Assembly: GCF_023973825.1 (NCBI RefSeq)
Contig: NC_090126.1
Span: 682,001-746,000 of the forward strand
Length of the DNA stretch: 64,000 nucleotides
DNA from: Plasmodium brasilianum
Lineage: Eukaryota > Apicomplexa > Aconoidasida > Haemosporida > Plasmodiidae
Direction of reading: 5' to 3'
Part shown: positions 1 to 12,239 of the stretch, piece after piece
Position numbering within the stretch: position 1 is the stretch's first letter
How the letters are laid out: the number at the start of each line of letters is the position of its first letter
Made by a program: the position numbers and the translations under genes
Notes under the pieces: generated by a model
Databases searched by the model: none
What the model saw: only the letters and a program-made list of their open reading frames with translations
Told to the model about the DNA's origin: nothing

Positions 1-2906
1 TTATCAAATTCTTCATAACAGTATGCACATGTGTTTGTAGTTAACATATTTTTTAACCATGTATGTAATTTTTTCTTATTCCTTGCACCTAATAAATGCT
101 TTAGTTTACAGTGATATCTCGGTATTGAATTAGTTGGATCATGTTTAAAATATTTTAAATATGATAATTTGTTATATATTTCTGCTTCAAGATTATTTAT
201 TACTTTTGTTCTTATATTTGCACCAAATTTTGCACCAAATTCGGTTATTCCCCATTTATCACCTTTTTTTTTGTTAATATATAATTTATTACCATAGTTT
301 GTTTTATAACCTCGCTGTGTTTTACTAAACCTGAGGTCTTCGGGAAAAAAACCCAAACTGTTTTCACCAGGTACATTACTTTTATTCCAAAGTGCTGAAT
401 TGACATTATTACAATTACTCTTACTATTATTACTACCTTTTTTATTTCCCCTCTCATTTTTATTGTCACTGCTATTATTAGTGCACTTATTTTTAATATT
501 ACTGTAACTATTCTTTTCATTATTTTTTTTCTCATGTAATGCGTAAAAACTTGCATTATTCCTACCACATTTGTCAGACTGGCCTCCACATGGGTTGTTA
601 TTTAAGGTTGTGCCGAAAGAATTATTACGATTGATATTCGAAAATTTTAAATAGCTTAAATTGTAATTTTTTATGGGGTAGTAGTATTTGTAATACTTAT
701 AATTATTCTTCTTATATTTATATTTTTCCTTTTTTTCAAATGTGAATCCATAATCATTAGGATTAAAATCCTGTTTCTTATTAAAATGTTTTCTTCGAAA
801 TGCGTTATAATAATTATATTTTCTACTCTTTTTGTTTGCATAACGATAGTTATCACCCTTTACGTTATTATTTCCATCAAAAATTGGTTCATATATTGGG
901 CGATTTATATCATATATGTTCCAACCTATGTTTCTTTTCGCATACTTATAGTTCATCATATTATACTTATTTATAGTGCTATTTCTTGTATGTACAACAA
1001 AGGCATCTATGTTACTTACATTATATGTTTGATAAGTACTTTTATTGTTGTTCCTCAATTCACTGTACACTTTTTTCATATTATTCCTATTGCTATAATT
1101 ATCTAAATATTCAATGGAGTAATTGTCGTTATTATCTACACTGATTATATTGTTGTCATTTTTGTTTCTTATACTATCTCCATTTATGAAATTTTTATTG
1201 TCTTTACTTATATCTTTGATATTTCTTATACTACTGCTTCTAAATAAATTCATGCCACATCTCTTACGATAAGATGAAATGCGTATACTGCTGTTATGGT
1301 TATAATTTTCATCATAATTACTGTAACAGTTTATGTTAACATATTCACTTGAATTTTTCTGAACAAATAAATCACCTGAGGTTACTCTCATGCAATATAC
1401 CTTTTCAATGTTAAGATTACGCTTATTAAGGGTAAGAATATCGAAAAATTCAGATGGGTCATACGCTTTATTTGTAATTAAACGTTTATGCATATCGTGA
1501 TATTTCGTGTTATAACCAATATACCTATAATTTATATAAGTATTATTGAAGTTACTAGAAGCATTAAATTTATTACTGTAATGTATAATCAAGTTGTTTG
1601 AGATATATGAACATTTTTTTGCATCGTAGTAATTATTAAGAAAAGTTTCAAACTGATCTTTTCTTATCTTAATGTTTTTTTTTTTGTAAACTACATTTTT
1701 GTGTTTATTGCATTTTTGCAAATTTTTTGAATTAATATTTTCTTCATTTTTCATATTTTGGTAGGTAAAATCGTCCTCATAAGCATGTGCTACTACTTCG
1801 CCACCTTGTACAGAGGAATTTCCCACAAGCTGTTGCCTATACTTCTCTTCTTCTTGTACCTTATCCTTCTCTATTTCTTGTCCCTTATTTTTCTCTCCTT
1901 GTTGTTTCTTATGCTCCTCCTCTTTCTGTTCACCACTTTTATCCAAAATACACATACTATAAACATGCAATTCTGCTGGAATTATACCTAAATTCATTTT
2001 TGTTTTATCATATAAGGATAATGTTTTCCCCATCAGGTTCATGTATTTTTTTTCTGCTTTTGGTAAATGCTCCCTGGAGTCTTCTACATTTTTATCAATA
2101 ATATTACTGTCACACGAATTGTACTGTTTCAACCTTTTTTCGATTACTTTTTCTTCTTGTAGTATATTATTTTTTTCCTTACTAAGATTATCTTCTTTCA
2201 AAAGAATTGCTTTTTTAATTCCTTTCATTTCGTAATTACTTTTATAATTGGTGTGAATAGTATCCAAGCTTGAGTTGGAAAACTTTAATGAGTTCATTAT
2301 TATTTTGTCACTTGGCATATATTCGGATTGATTTAATTTGCTTGGTATTCCAGATTTCTCTTCACCAAATATGTAAGTTCCTTCTTTTTTTAAGTCTGCA
2401 ATTGTTTTCTTCCTATTACTTGTTAAATTATTTTTTATTTTTGTTTTTATCTCTGTATTTATTTTGTGTAATTTATTATTACCATTTTCATTATTGATAA
2501 AAATATCTTTACATTTTACATTTTTTAAAAAATTCTTGTCATTTTTATTAAAAAGATCAATTTTTTCTTGTACAGATAAATTATAATTATTACTTAACAC
2601 TGTTTTATTTAACACATCATCATTATAGTTATAATTTGTACATGAGAATAAATCACAAATTTCATCTTTCCTTAAATTACTTCTACACATTTTATAATAA
2701 ACTCCACTTAATAACTGTATTTCAACAGTTACAAGTCCTTTTAAACCTATAATGTTAATTTTTACATGATCCTTTGAAAAAACATAATTATTCTCTTTCT
2801 CTGTTTTTTCCAGCCAATTATACTTCTTCGCATTTTGCCTTATATCATTTAAATTTATGCATTTGTCTTTCTCTTCATTTGGAATTGCCTTAATTACATT
2901 AGTCAT
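1..2906 (-). CDS. Large Plasmodium protein of unknown function, 3' end cut by window edge
   Basis: A single open frame runs on the minus strand from an ATG at 2906 to the first base of the window, about 968 codons, with no stop, so the C-terminus lies outside. I do not recognise the family. The first 100 residues are relatively complex and hydrophobic (around INIIGLKGLVTVEIQLLSGV) and could fold. The rest is Asn/Lys/Tyr-rich, with a Glu/Gln/Lys-rich charged stretch around 1830-1935. Close to the cut edge, complexity rises again, with a basic segment (HCKLKHLLGARNKKKLHTW) followed by CAYCYEEFD, a Cys-x2-Cys that could begin a zinc-binding motif whose remaining ligands are off the window. It is divergent from LSm7, and the two share the 2907-4599 upstream region. 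The ATG at 2906 is the first in frame after A/T-rich non-coding sequence. That the gene is real is secure; no function is proposed. Confidence 0.8.
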   Translation of the reverse strand, partial: MTNVIKAIPNEEKDKCINLNDIRQNAKKYNWLEKTEKENNYVFSKDHVKINIIGLKGLVTVEIQLLSGVYYKMCRSNLRKDEICDLFSCTNYNYNDDVLNKTVLSNNYNLSVQEKIDLFNKNDKNFLKNVKCKDIFINNENGNNKLHKINTEIKTKIKNNLTSNRKKTIADLKKEGTYIFGEEKSGIPSKLNQSEYMPSDKIIMNSLKFSNSSLDTIHTNYKSNYEMKGIKKAILLKEDNLSKEKNNILQEEKVIEKRLKQYNSCDSNIIDKNVEDSREHLPKAEKKYMNLMGKTLSLYDKTKMNLGIIPAELHVYSMCILDKSGEQKEEEHKKQQGEKNKGQEIEKDKVQEEEKYRQQLVGNSSVQGGEVVAHAYEDDFTYQNMKNEENINSKNLQKCNKHKNVVYKKKNIKIRKDQFETFLNNYYDAKKCSYISNNLIIHYSNKFNASSNFNNTYINYRYIGYNTKYHDMHKRLITNKAYDPSEFFDILTLNKRNLNIEKVYCMRVTSGDLFVQKNSSEYVNINCYSNYDENYNHNSSIRISSYRKRCGMNLFRSSSIRNIKDISKDNKNFINGDSIRNKNDNNIISVDNNDNYSIEYLDNYSNRNNMKKVYSELRNNNKSTYQTYNVSNIDAFVVHTRNSTINKYNMMNYKYAKRNIGWNIYDINRPIYEPIFDGNNNVKGDNYRYANKKSRKYNYYNAFRRKHFNKKQDFNPNDYGFTFEKKEKYKYKKNNYKYYKYYYPIKNYNLSYLKFSNINRNNSFGTTLNNNPCGGQSDKCGRNNASFYALHEKKNNEKNSYSNIKNKCTNNSSDNKNERGNKKGSNNSKSNCNNVNSALWNKSNVPGENSLGFFPEDLRFSKTQRGYKTNYGNKLYINKKKGDKWGITEFGAKFGANIRTKVINNLEAEIYNKLSYLKYFKHDPTNSIPRYHCKLKHLLGARNKKKLHTWLKNMLTTNTCAYCYEEFD

Positions 2907-4599
2907 ATTTTTTCTTTTTTCTAAAATAATATACCGTTGCAAAAAAAAATGTACGCATGAGGAAGAAATACCACAATGATATGCTTCACTGTGAAAAAAC
3001 GAACTAAGAGATAAGCAAAACAAAAAAAAAATTAAAAAAAAGTTAAAACAAAACAAACTAAAAAAACAAACTAAAAAAAAACAAACTAAAAAAAACCAAC
3101 AAAACTTTATGATATTCATACATGTATAAAATATATGTGTATCTTGTTATTGTACCATTGGATAAAATAGAAGAATAATTTATGCAAATTCTCCAGCGCT
3201 TTTTATCAGCAGCTAATGAAGTAAAATGAAGAATGTGCGAATTAATTTTGCTAAAATGATCTTCGAAAAATGGAAAAATAAAATATGTACTTCGTGTAAT
3301 GTTACAGTATACGTTTTGCCAAAAACAAAAAAAAGGAAAAAAAGCGCAAAAAAAAATTATAACAGATATACGATAAAAATAACGAATATGGTATATACGA
3401 CAAAAATAACGAATATGGAAACTATGACAAAAATGAAAAAAAATCAAATATAACAAAAATGATAAAAAGGACAAATATAACAAAAATGACAAATAGGACA
3501 AATAGGACAAAAATTACTAAAATGAAAAATATGACAAAAATGACGAATATGAAAAATATGACAAATAAAAAATCACAACAAAAATGATGGTAACATATTT
3601 ACATTAAATTTCAAAATATAAGTTGCAAAAACATTATATACGTAATATTTTTTTCTCTACTAATTTTATTGCGTGCGACAGTGCACAGTGTTAGAATAAT
3701 GCTTGTAATTGTAAAAAAAAAAATTATAAGATAATAAAATTATAAAAATACAAAATTGCAAAAATGCAAAATTGCAAAAATGAGAATTACAAAATTACAA
3801 AATTGCATATCTGTCAAATTATTGCAAATGCATATATATAAAAAAAAAAAAAATGTACATATAACGGTATATAATTAAATAAAACACACTGGTAAATGTC
3901 CTTATTCGTGCTGTAGAACATTAAAGGATCTACAAAAAAATGCAAATAAAAATTTATTTTCAAATAAAATTGTAAGATATTATCTGCAAAGGAAAAGAAA
4001 GTATAACTATACGACTTATAAACTATGTTCTATAGGGAAAAAATAAAACAAAACAAAATAAAAATAAGCAACACAGCATAACCCACGAGAAAATAATTCA
4101 TGGCCAAAAACTTAACAAAAAGAAAAAATAAAAAACAAATTTTTTTTTTAGTAATTCTATGGTTATGTTTGAAAAACATAACAGAAGTAATGTTATATTA
4201 CACATATGAAAATAAATAGTGACCATTAAGAAGAGCCAATAAACGTAGCGCAAAATTTTAATTGCTTAAAATTGCTTATCAGAAATTTCAAATTATTTTT
4301 ATAATTCTATTCAATAAAATAAAATAAACAAAAAAGATATAAGAGGCTCAAAATAGAATTTTTATTTCTTTTTTTTTTTTGTTTTATTAATATTAGTATA
4401 GTTACCCAAGGATGAACTCATGATAATCAAATAGAAAACATATTTTTTTTTTATAAGACTATATTTAAGTTACTCCTTTTTCTTAAAACTTTTTTTTGAT
4501 TTCAAAAAAAACTAATTTTTATCAAACCAAAAAAAAGAAATAAACAACAAAAAAATACTTATTTATTTGTATTCAATTTTGTACCCAATTATTCTGAAA
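2907..4599. other. Intergenic region between divergent genes
   Basis: About 1.7 kb separates the starts of the unknown minus-strand gene and LSm7, so it should hold both promoters and 5' UTRs. It contains a degenerate tandem repeat (about 3370-3580) and several poly(A)/poly(T) tracts. The reading frames here are low-complexity and derive from that repeat. No gene or RNA is recognised. Confidence 0.6.
3370..3580. repeat. Degenerate tandem repeat of ATGACAAAAA-type units
   Basis: Short imperfect units alternating 'aaaaatgacaaa', 'aaaataacgaatatg' and 'aatatgacaaa' repeat for about 200 bases. They create spurious Ser/Leu/Tyr-rich frames on the minus strand and Lys/Met/Thr-rich frames on the plus strand. 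Confidence 0.7.
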
Positions 4600-5524
4600 A
4601 TGTCAGTATTACCTAAAGCTCGAGGACAAAATAAAGATAACAAATTTATGACAGACATTAAGAAATTTATGAACCAGAAGATTCGGGTGAAATTCGATGG
4701 AGGCAGAGAAGGTAATCATTAAATGAAAATAAAACAAAACTATAAAGTAATATACGCAAACACATTATGTATTTGTTAATTAGGAAATAATGCGTTCTTA
4801 ATATAATTTTATTATGAATAAATATGTGCAACTTTTTTATTTTTTTTCTTTATTGGCGTTCAATTTTTGTATTTTCCTATTTATATAAATATGCATACAG
4901 TTCATGTGGTTAATTATGCTCTTGGTATTATATATGTGATAATTTATTTCATTTTACTTCATTGTATTTTATTTATTTTACTCTGTTTATTTCACTTTGT
5001 ATATTTTACTTTGTATATTTCACTTTATATATTTTACTTTATTTATTTCACTTTGTATATTTCACTTCATTTATTTTACTTTATTTATTTTACTTTTTTT
5101 CCATTTAGTTGTTGGAAATTTAATTGGTCATGACGCTATTTTCAATTTAGTTTTAGATAAAACACAAGAATATATAAGAGGTAGAAATGGAAAAAAAATA
5201 TATATACCCATAAAAAAGACATGTAATGTTTTATTCTACAATATATATATTTTTTAATTTTTCTTTTTTTTTTTGCAGACCCAAACGACAGCTTTGTTAT
5301 AACAGAAAAAACCAGAAATATTGGTTTAATTGTAGCAAGGGGAACATCGGTATTTTTTTTTTTTTTTTTTTTTTTTATTCAGTTTTAATTATTGACCGTT
5401 TTCTATTATTTGTCATCTGCTTTCTTGTTTTTTTTTCCCCCTTCCGCTTTTGTAGGTTGCCCTGATTACACCAGTTGATGGTACACAAGAAATATCGAAT
5501 CCTTTTATATCAGAAAAAGATTGA
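4600..5524 (+). CDS. LSM7: LSm7, U6 snRNA-associated Sm-like protein (4 exons)
   Basis: Subunit of the LSm heptameric ring. In the nucleus the LSm2-8 ring binds the U6 snRNA 3' end; in the cytoplasm LSm1-7 promotes decapping and mRNA decay. Exons read as 4600-4711, 5109-5180, 5279-5349 and 5456-5524, all with GT..AG introns and T-rich acceptors, giving 107 residues, close to the usual length of about 103. The Sm1 motif is seen as KIRVKFDGGREVVGNLIGHD, followed by NLVLDKTQEYIRD. Sm2 is seen as GLIVARGTSVALITP. The tail NPFI is typical of LSm7 and separates it from other LSm proteins. Intron 1 (397 bases) carries a simple tandem repeat. The gene is divergent from the upstream unknown gene and convergent with KROX1. 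Confidence 0.96.
4965..5100. repeat. T-rich tandem repeat inside LSm7 intron 1
   Basis: Units of the type 'tttactttatttatttcact' and 'ttgtatatttcact' repeat imperfectly just before the exon 2 acceptor. They extend the pyrimidine-rich stretch and keep two frames open by chance (Phe/Tyr/Ile/Leu-rich), which are not genes. Confidence 0.75.
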
Positions 5525-6459
5525 ATTTTTTTTTTTCTTTTTTTTTAATTATAAATATTAATTTAATGAAAAATTAAAGAAACTTTTTTTCATTACCATT
5601 TTCGTGTACAAAAAATTATGAAACTAAATTTTTTTTTTTTTGATAAATTATCAGTTTTAATAGAATATTCTTTTAAAATAAAAATCACAGTGCAAAATAA
5701 AATTTGATAAGCATATGTCCACATATTATATAAATTAATAAAAATATGTGTTGCATTCATTTAACACTTTAAAAAAAAAAAAAGGGACATAAATAAATAA
5801 AAGAAAAAAAAAAAAAATTTTTAACTTCACAAATGGAGGAAAGCTTATATAAAGGTAACTATGTTTAAACATACGGTTGCATAAACATAGATATGGGTGT
5901 GTAAAAATTTTTAAGTGTACAACCAAATGCACACATATACACACTGGTGCCACGAACGTGAATAACTCATTAAAATAAAAAACTTGTCCAAAAAATGAAT
6001 GACAAAATTTTGAGTTACACGAAGAAACTTGTTTTTTCTTAAAACACAACTGTATATATAATATAAATATATATATATGTATTAAAAAATAACAGTGTAA
6101 ATAATATATTTGCATATATATATATACATATCAAAAGAAGGCAATAATATACGTATGTAGGAATGTACCTATGAGAAATGTGCCTAATCTGTGCAATGTT
6201 CTAAGGCGGGACAGAGGAGAATCACAATAATTTTGAAAACTATTTGCTATTCACTTAGCTATCAAGCAAAATGTTTATAGGAAACAAATGTCTTCATATT
6301 TAAATAAACAAGAAAAAAATATCGGAATGTTTTATGCATGTTCACTAATTTTTTTTTTTTTTTTTTTTAAACAAATATAAGCAAATGACAACTTAGTAAA
6401 TTTTGCTTCTCCAACATTGCTGTTAATCTCTTACACTCCTAAATTAGTTCATGTGCGTC
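5525..6459. other. Intergenic region between convergent genes
   Basis: About 0.9 kb separates the 3' ends of LSm7 and KROX1. It holds 3' UTR-like A/T-rich sequence and a poly(T) run near 6350-6368. No gene is recognised. Confidence 0.6.
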
Positions 6460-9400
6460 TTACGAATGAATATAAATGTTATGTCTTCTAAATGAACTCC
6501 TATATCCAAAAGACATATTACACTTGGAGCAAAAAAATCTCTTAACATGATGATGGAAGTTAATTACATGTTCCTTTAAACTAAATTCGGACGAAAATTC
6601 TTTGCTACAATTATTTATTGTGCATTTATAATTCTGACAAATATTTAAATGTACCTTTTTAACATGTTTATTATAACCATTAATGTGTAGATATATTTTA
6701 TTACATTGTAAACAAACATATTTTTTTTTAAAACAATTTCTTTTATGCTGTATGAATTCTTTATATATAAGAAATTTCTTTTCACACGCTGGACAAGAAT
6801 AAAAAAGGTTACACTTATGCTTATTTAAATGATATTTCATTTTTGAAATAGTAGAATAGGAGTAAGAACAATTTTCATATGGACATGTATAATGTCTAAT
6901 TTTATGAGTTCTCAATTCTTTTGGTGTATCAAAACTTAACTGACAAATTAAACAATTATATTTTACTTTTTCTTTATTATCTTTATGTGTTAAAATATGT
7001 TTTTTCAAATGATCTGATCTTTTATATGTCTTTATGCATAACTCACATTTATAAGGTCGAGAATCTGAATGTACACACATTAAATGTCTTTTCATTAATT
7101 TCTTATTTGCAAATACCATATTGCATACATTACATGTTCTTATTTCTATTGAAATGCTACTGGGTGAAAGAGTTTCTTTTTTAATTACATTTTTTTCAAT
7201 CAATGTGTCGCTATCTGTTTGTCCTGTATTTCGCTCTTCTATATTTTCTAATTCGTTATTCATGTTATTTTCATTGTTACTGCATTGCAACTCCCCGCTT
7301 TTTTCCCCTTCCTTTTCTCTACTACTTTTATTATTTACTTTATTATTTGTTTTCCCACCTTCTACATTATTTCCCTTCTCAACATCTCCTTCACCACTAC
7401 TCTCAGCCATATCAGTAATTTCGTTACCCCTTTTTTCGAATGAATCATTATTCAAAGGTAAAATATTCTCAGTTAACTTTTCTATATCTATCGAGGACAT
7501 ATTTGAACAATTATTTTTTGAATCTTTCAAATGCTTGAGTTTACAATTATAAGACTGCCTTGATGTTTTGAAAATAAGCTGACATATTGAGCACTGAAAC
7601 TTCTTTTCTTCTTTGTTTATATCATGTTTCATTCTATGTAGTTTTAAATGATCTGCTCTTTTATATCTCTTTAGACAAATTTCACATTCATATGGTCTTT
7701 CATTCGAATGTACGCTCATCACATGTCTTTGCATTAATTTGTTATTTGCAAATACCATATTACAAATATTACATGTTCGTAATTCTACATCCACATTATT
7801 TCTACTGTTATTTTCTTTTTTTACACTAGTTATTGTTTTATTAGAATCTTTGTTATCCTTTTCTTTCTCCTCGGAGTTTTCGTTTTCCCGTTGATTTCCT
7901 TCCATTTTATTGTCTTCATTTTCTCCATCAATATTTTCACCAATTTGAATATTATCAATATGTGTATCATCTTCCTTCTCCGAACTTCTATCCGAATTAG
8001 CATTATTGTCATCAATCTTACCATTTGATGAGTTCCTTTTTTTTATTTCACTACTGTCTTCACCTATGTCCAATAGTTTGTTCGCATAATTTTTCTCTAT
8101 TAATTGTTCTTTTACTGAGATCTCCCTGTTAGTTGTACATTCACCCTCTTTTTCATCTGCAATACGTTTTTTGCCTACAGTGGATTTTTCACGTGCCCTC
8201 TCCTTGTCTATAGTAAACTGTTCGTTTAACATTTCCCTATCTACAACAGATTTTTCTCTTGCCATTTCCCTATCTACAACAGATTTTTCTCTTGCCATTT
8301 CCTTATCTACAACAGACTTTTCACTTGATATTTCTTTTTCATTTTCTAAATTATCATCAGAATCACCACTAGATTTTTTTGACGTAAAAAAGAAAATTTT
8401 GGAAATTTTACTTGACACATTTTCATAAAAAATGCTTCTCTTTTTTGACTTCATTTTAGCATCAGCCAATCTATCGCTACGCCTGTTAAAGGATACATTT
8501 CGGGTTTCACTCTGAGCTATACGTTGTGCTGCATCTTCAGGTACATCTCTAGGTACATTTTGAGATACATCTTGAGGTACATTTTGAGATATATCCTGAG
8601 GTATATTTTGAGATACATCTTTAGGTACATTTTGAGATACATCTTGAGGTACATTTTGAGATATATCCTGAGGTATATTTTGAGATACATCTTTAGGTAC
8701 ATTTTGAGATACATCTTGAGGTACATTTTGAGATATATCCTGAGGTATATTTTGAGATACATCTTTAGGTACATTTTGAGATACATCTTGAGGTACATTT
8801 TGAGATATATCCTGAGGTATATTTTGAGATACATCTTTAGGTACATTTTGAGATACATCTTGAGGTACATTTTGAGATATATCCTGAGGTATATTTTGAG
8901 ATACATCTTTAGGTACATTTTGAGATACATCTTGAGGTACATTTTGAGATATATCCTGAGGTATATTTTGAGATACATCTTTAGGTACATTTTGAGATAC
9001 ATCTTGAGGTACATTTTGAGATATATCCTGAGGTATATTTTGAGATACATCTTTAGGTACATTTTGAGATACATCTTGAGGTACATTTTGAGATATATCC
9101 TGAGGTATATTTTGAGATACATCTTTAGGTACATTTTGAGATACATCTTGAGGTACATTTTGAGATACATCTTGAGGTACATTTTGAGATACATCTTGAG
9201 GTACATTTTGAGATGCACCTTTCAAGGTACCTCCCTCTACGTGCTCCCGCCTGCTCCTGTCCCGTTCATCAAAGTGCGTCTGCGAAGTTGTTTTGTTTTC
9301 CTCTATTTCCATCTTAATTCTAGGTGGACTATTCATTTCACCTTTCACTTTTCTATTTTCATCACCATTTCTTTGGGGCATATAGTCTTTGCTTATTAGA

Positions 9401-11249
9401 TCTTCACACCGTTCCTGTTTGATTCTATTTCTTTCAATCTGCGTATTTTCTTTATTCATTTGTTTTCCCTCTACACCTTTTATTACATTTTTGACGGTTG
9501 TTGTCTTCTTTTCAGTTGGTACTGGATTTTCTTTGTTTATTAATTTATTATTTCTATTAACTATTCTTCTTTCTCTCCTTATTATACCTACACCATTGTT
9601 CTCACTTTTTTCATTCCCTTTATACACATTAGAAGAGCTCTCTGTAACTAGAGGATTATTAATTTCTTGAAAATTATCATGTTCATTTCGATTGTTATTT
9701 ATTGAAACATTTTGTGTATTTTCAATATATAAGTAATAATTTGAACTGCACCTATCGTTGTTATGTGATTCTTCCTTTTCTTTTTCTTCATCCATTTCTA
9801 CCTCTAATTTCTTTTCTTTATTTGCCAAATTTTCGAAGAGAACTAATTTGTCCCTCTGTGTGCCCCTTTTACCTTTATAAGAACCTTTGCCTCTTTTAGA
9901 AATACTATTTTTGGCTACATTCCCATCTTCTAATACTTCTGTGTCTACTTGGCTCTTATAATCGCTCACAGGATCCGGAGTAAAAAACTGAGCTTCATTT
10001 TCAAATGATTGCATATCTGCATAAATATCATTCAAGCTCTTATCAATAATTCTACCTTCTCCATATCTTTGGGTATCTTCTAATATATAATTTTCTCCTT
10101 TTTTATATATATTACTAATACTATATTTTAATTCATAATCTTCCACTACATTATTCTTATTAACACATTGTTCATTCTTCTTTTGGAAATAAGTATATAT
10201 ATCCTTGTGTAAAATGGAAACCTTCGTAGAAGTAGAAGTAATATTGCTTGAGAAATTTTTTAAAGAATTATTAGACGGAAGTCTTTTTCCTACTTTTAAA
10301 TTATTTGTTTTTATTTCATCAGTGCATAATATACCATATTCTTTATAACCTCCGTTATCATTATTATCCGAATTTGAGGAATGGAAATTTATTAAATATT
10401 TTTTTTTTTTTTTTTTTTTTCCTTTTCTTTTTTATTTTTCTTTTCAATAAAACATTTAAAACTCTTCTTCATATTTTTTGTCAAAATAAATGAATCTTTT
10501 ATGTCTTCCATAAATGAGCCATAAATATTGCCAATTTTTATTTTTTCCACCTTATTATTTGTACTCTTACTAGTGCTATTTTCGTTACTATTATTCTCAC
10601 TGTTTTCATTATTACTACTACTTTTTCCACTGTTCATGTTGCCACAACCTACATCATCCTTGTCCATTTCTGTATTGCTTAAAATTCTATTATTCTCTTT
10701 AAAATATTCCCCCCAATTAAATTCATTTTCCCTACCACGATAATTTAAATATACGTTTTTACGCTTCTCAGCATTTTCCAAATCGCACTTGTGTGTAATG
10801 TTTTCTCTATCTATACTTAGATAGGAAACGTCATCATCGTCAAAATCATTTGATGGTGATGATAATGATGATAGTAATGAATTCTTTTTTCTTTTTTCAT
10901 ATTCCCCTGCCAAGCTCTCGTATTTTCTTTTCCTTAAGGTACTTTCACTTATAACTTTGTTTACATTAATAGCTGAGTTATTATTCCGCAAATCATAGTG
11001 TTTAATTTTTGTAAAACTTTTATTATTACTTATGATATCATTATTGCTATTATCAACAATGTAGTCTTTTCTTACCTCTATCATCTTATTCTTTTCCTGT
11101 TCTTTATTGTTTGAATTACTCAATATATTTATTTTGTTCCAATTTACATTGTTCTTTAAAAAAACCTTTTCACTTTCACTATAAATATTATCATTTAAAT
11201 TTTCATCTAAAAAGTATAAGACTGTTTTTTTCTTTAAATTTGCGGTCAT
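6460..11249 (-). CDS. KROX1: KROX1-type C2H2 zinc finger protein, with one apparent homopolymer frame break
   Basis: Putative nucleic-acid-binding C2H2 protein of the Plasmodium KROX1 type. Fingers lie at the C-terminus. A first block (about 7590-7785) has TCNICNMVFANNKLMQRH, then CEICLKRYKRADHLKLHRMKH, then a degenerate finger. A second block (about 6890-7145) repeats this module. About seven further CxxC/CxxxxC-type fingers run to the end near 6465. The upstream half is low-complexity and includes the NVPQDVSQ repeat array. The finger-bearing frame is open well upstream of 10146 (a GTG), back to a 22-base T run at 10399-10420. The 285-residue ORF that starts with ATG at 11249 enters the same run from another frame and stops at 10392. 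I treat both as one gene of about 1,590 codons, because one extra base in the run would join them and no fitting intron was seen. Divergent from CIA1. Confidence 0.85.
8175..8335 (-). repeat. EKSVVD(R/K)EMAR decapeptide repeat in KROX1
   Basis: Three close and two diverged 30-bp units encode charged decapeptides of the form EKSVVDREMAR downstream of the octapeptide array. Charged and probably disordered or helical. Confidence 0.8.
8541..9220 (-). repeat. 24-bp tandem repeat (NVPQDVSQ octapeptides) in a 72-bp higher-order pattern
   Basis: About 28 octapeptide units within KROX1. Most are organised as eight near-identical 72-bp trimers encoding NVPQDVSQ, NVPKDVSQ and NIPQDISQ. Every unit is a multiple of three bases, so stop-free frames exist on both strands: MYLK-type on the same strand and RYIL-type on the opposite strand. 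These are by-products, not separate genes. Confidence 0.93.
10399..10420 (-). other. 22-base homopolymer at the KROX1 frame break
   Basis: Coding-strand poly(A) of 22. The upstream frame runs through it and stops at 10392; the finger-bearing frame is open from the run down to 6460. The offset equals one missing base (or two extra). Confidence 0.8.
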
Positions 11250-12200
11250 TCTTCAAGTAACATTATTTATTTTTTTTTTTTTTTGCTTTTTCTTTTTTTT
11301 ATATATGCTTATTAGAATACGCTTTTTTCAAATCCCTTTTTTTCTTCATTAAACGAGAACAAGTAATTACTAATATTTGGAGGTTGGTTTAAGTGCAAAA
11401 AAATTGAAAAAACATATGTTTAAATATATTTTTTTTTTTTACAAAGTTGAAAACGTGGTAATATTTTTTGTTGCATTTTCATTATATTTTCGTTATAAAT
11501 TGGTTATAATGTTTTCATATTTTCGTAGTACGTTAGCAGTACGTTCACACTATTTTCCCAATAGTTTCTGCTATTTTGCGGTTAAATTTTCCGAAATATT
11601 TTAGCTATATATTTCTCCAATGTATATTGCTTCTTCTTTTTTGCTTTGATTCCTTTTAGAAAGTATTTTATTATATTTTATTTATTAAATGTTCGTGACA
11701 AGGTAAAAAAAGTACGCGTTGTACTCATGTGATCTGTATATATAAGTATTATTACTTCTCAATAAAAAATGAACTTGAAAACTGTAAGAAATGAATATAC
11801 GGGAAATTATTATGCATATATATATATATATGCATACATGTACGCTTTACATATATTTCAAACATGTATGCATGGTGCTTATTTTCAATTATTGTTATTT
11901 TCCTTAAAAATATAACCTTATACGCCCTGTGAACATAATTGAATGCGGTTAATTTTTTTTTTTTTTATATCAATTTAAAATTATAAATTTAAAAGAAACG
12001 AGAAAAATGTTATATACTATGGTATCTACTGTACTACTATATCATAGGAAATAATTAAATAAAATTTGTTAGAACGTTCAAAAAATTAAAAAAAAAGAAA
12101 AACTTTGAAATTATGTACATGTATATATATATATATATATTACATTTACGTATATGTAAACTGTTAAAAGAGAAAGAAAGGACATTTTTGGAGCAAAAAG

Positions 12201-12239
<39 letters not shown>

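Noticed and set aside
3058..3510. 150-codon minus-strand ORF rich in Ser/Leu/Tyr/Phe
   Set aside because: Arises from the antisense of a simple ATGACAAAAA-type repeat; no motif and no plausible gene structure.
4867..5257. Hydrophobic ORFs over LSm7 intron 1 and exon 2
   Set aside because: Produced by the T-rich tandem repeat in the intron; the LSm7 splice structure explains the region.
8517..9399. Long ORFs of 233 and 291 codons (MYLK- and RYIL-type repeats) overlapping KROX1
   Set aside because: They are alternative frames of the 24-bp coding repeat. The NVPQDVSQ frame is continuous with zinc-finger coding sequence; the others start and end with the array.
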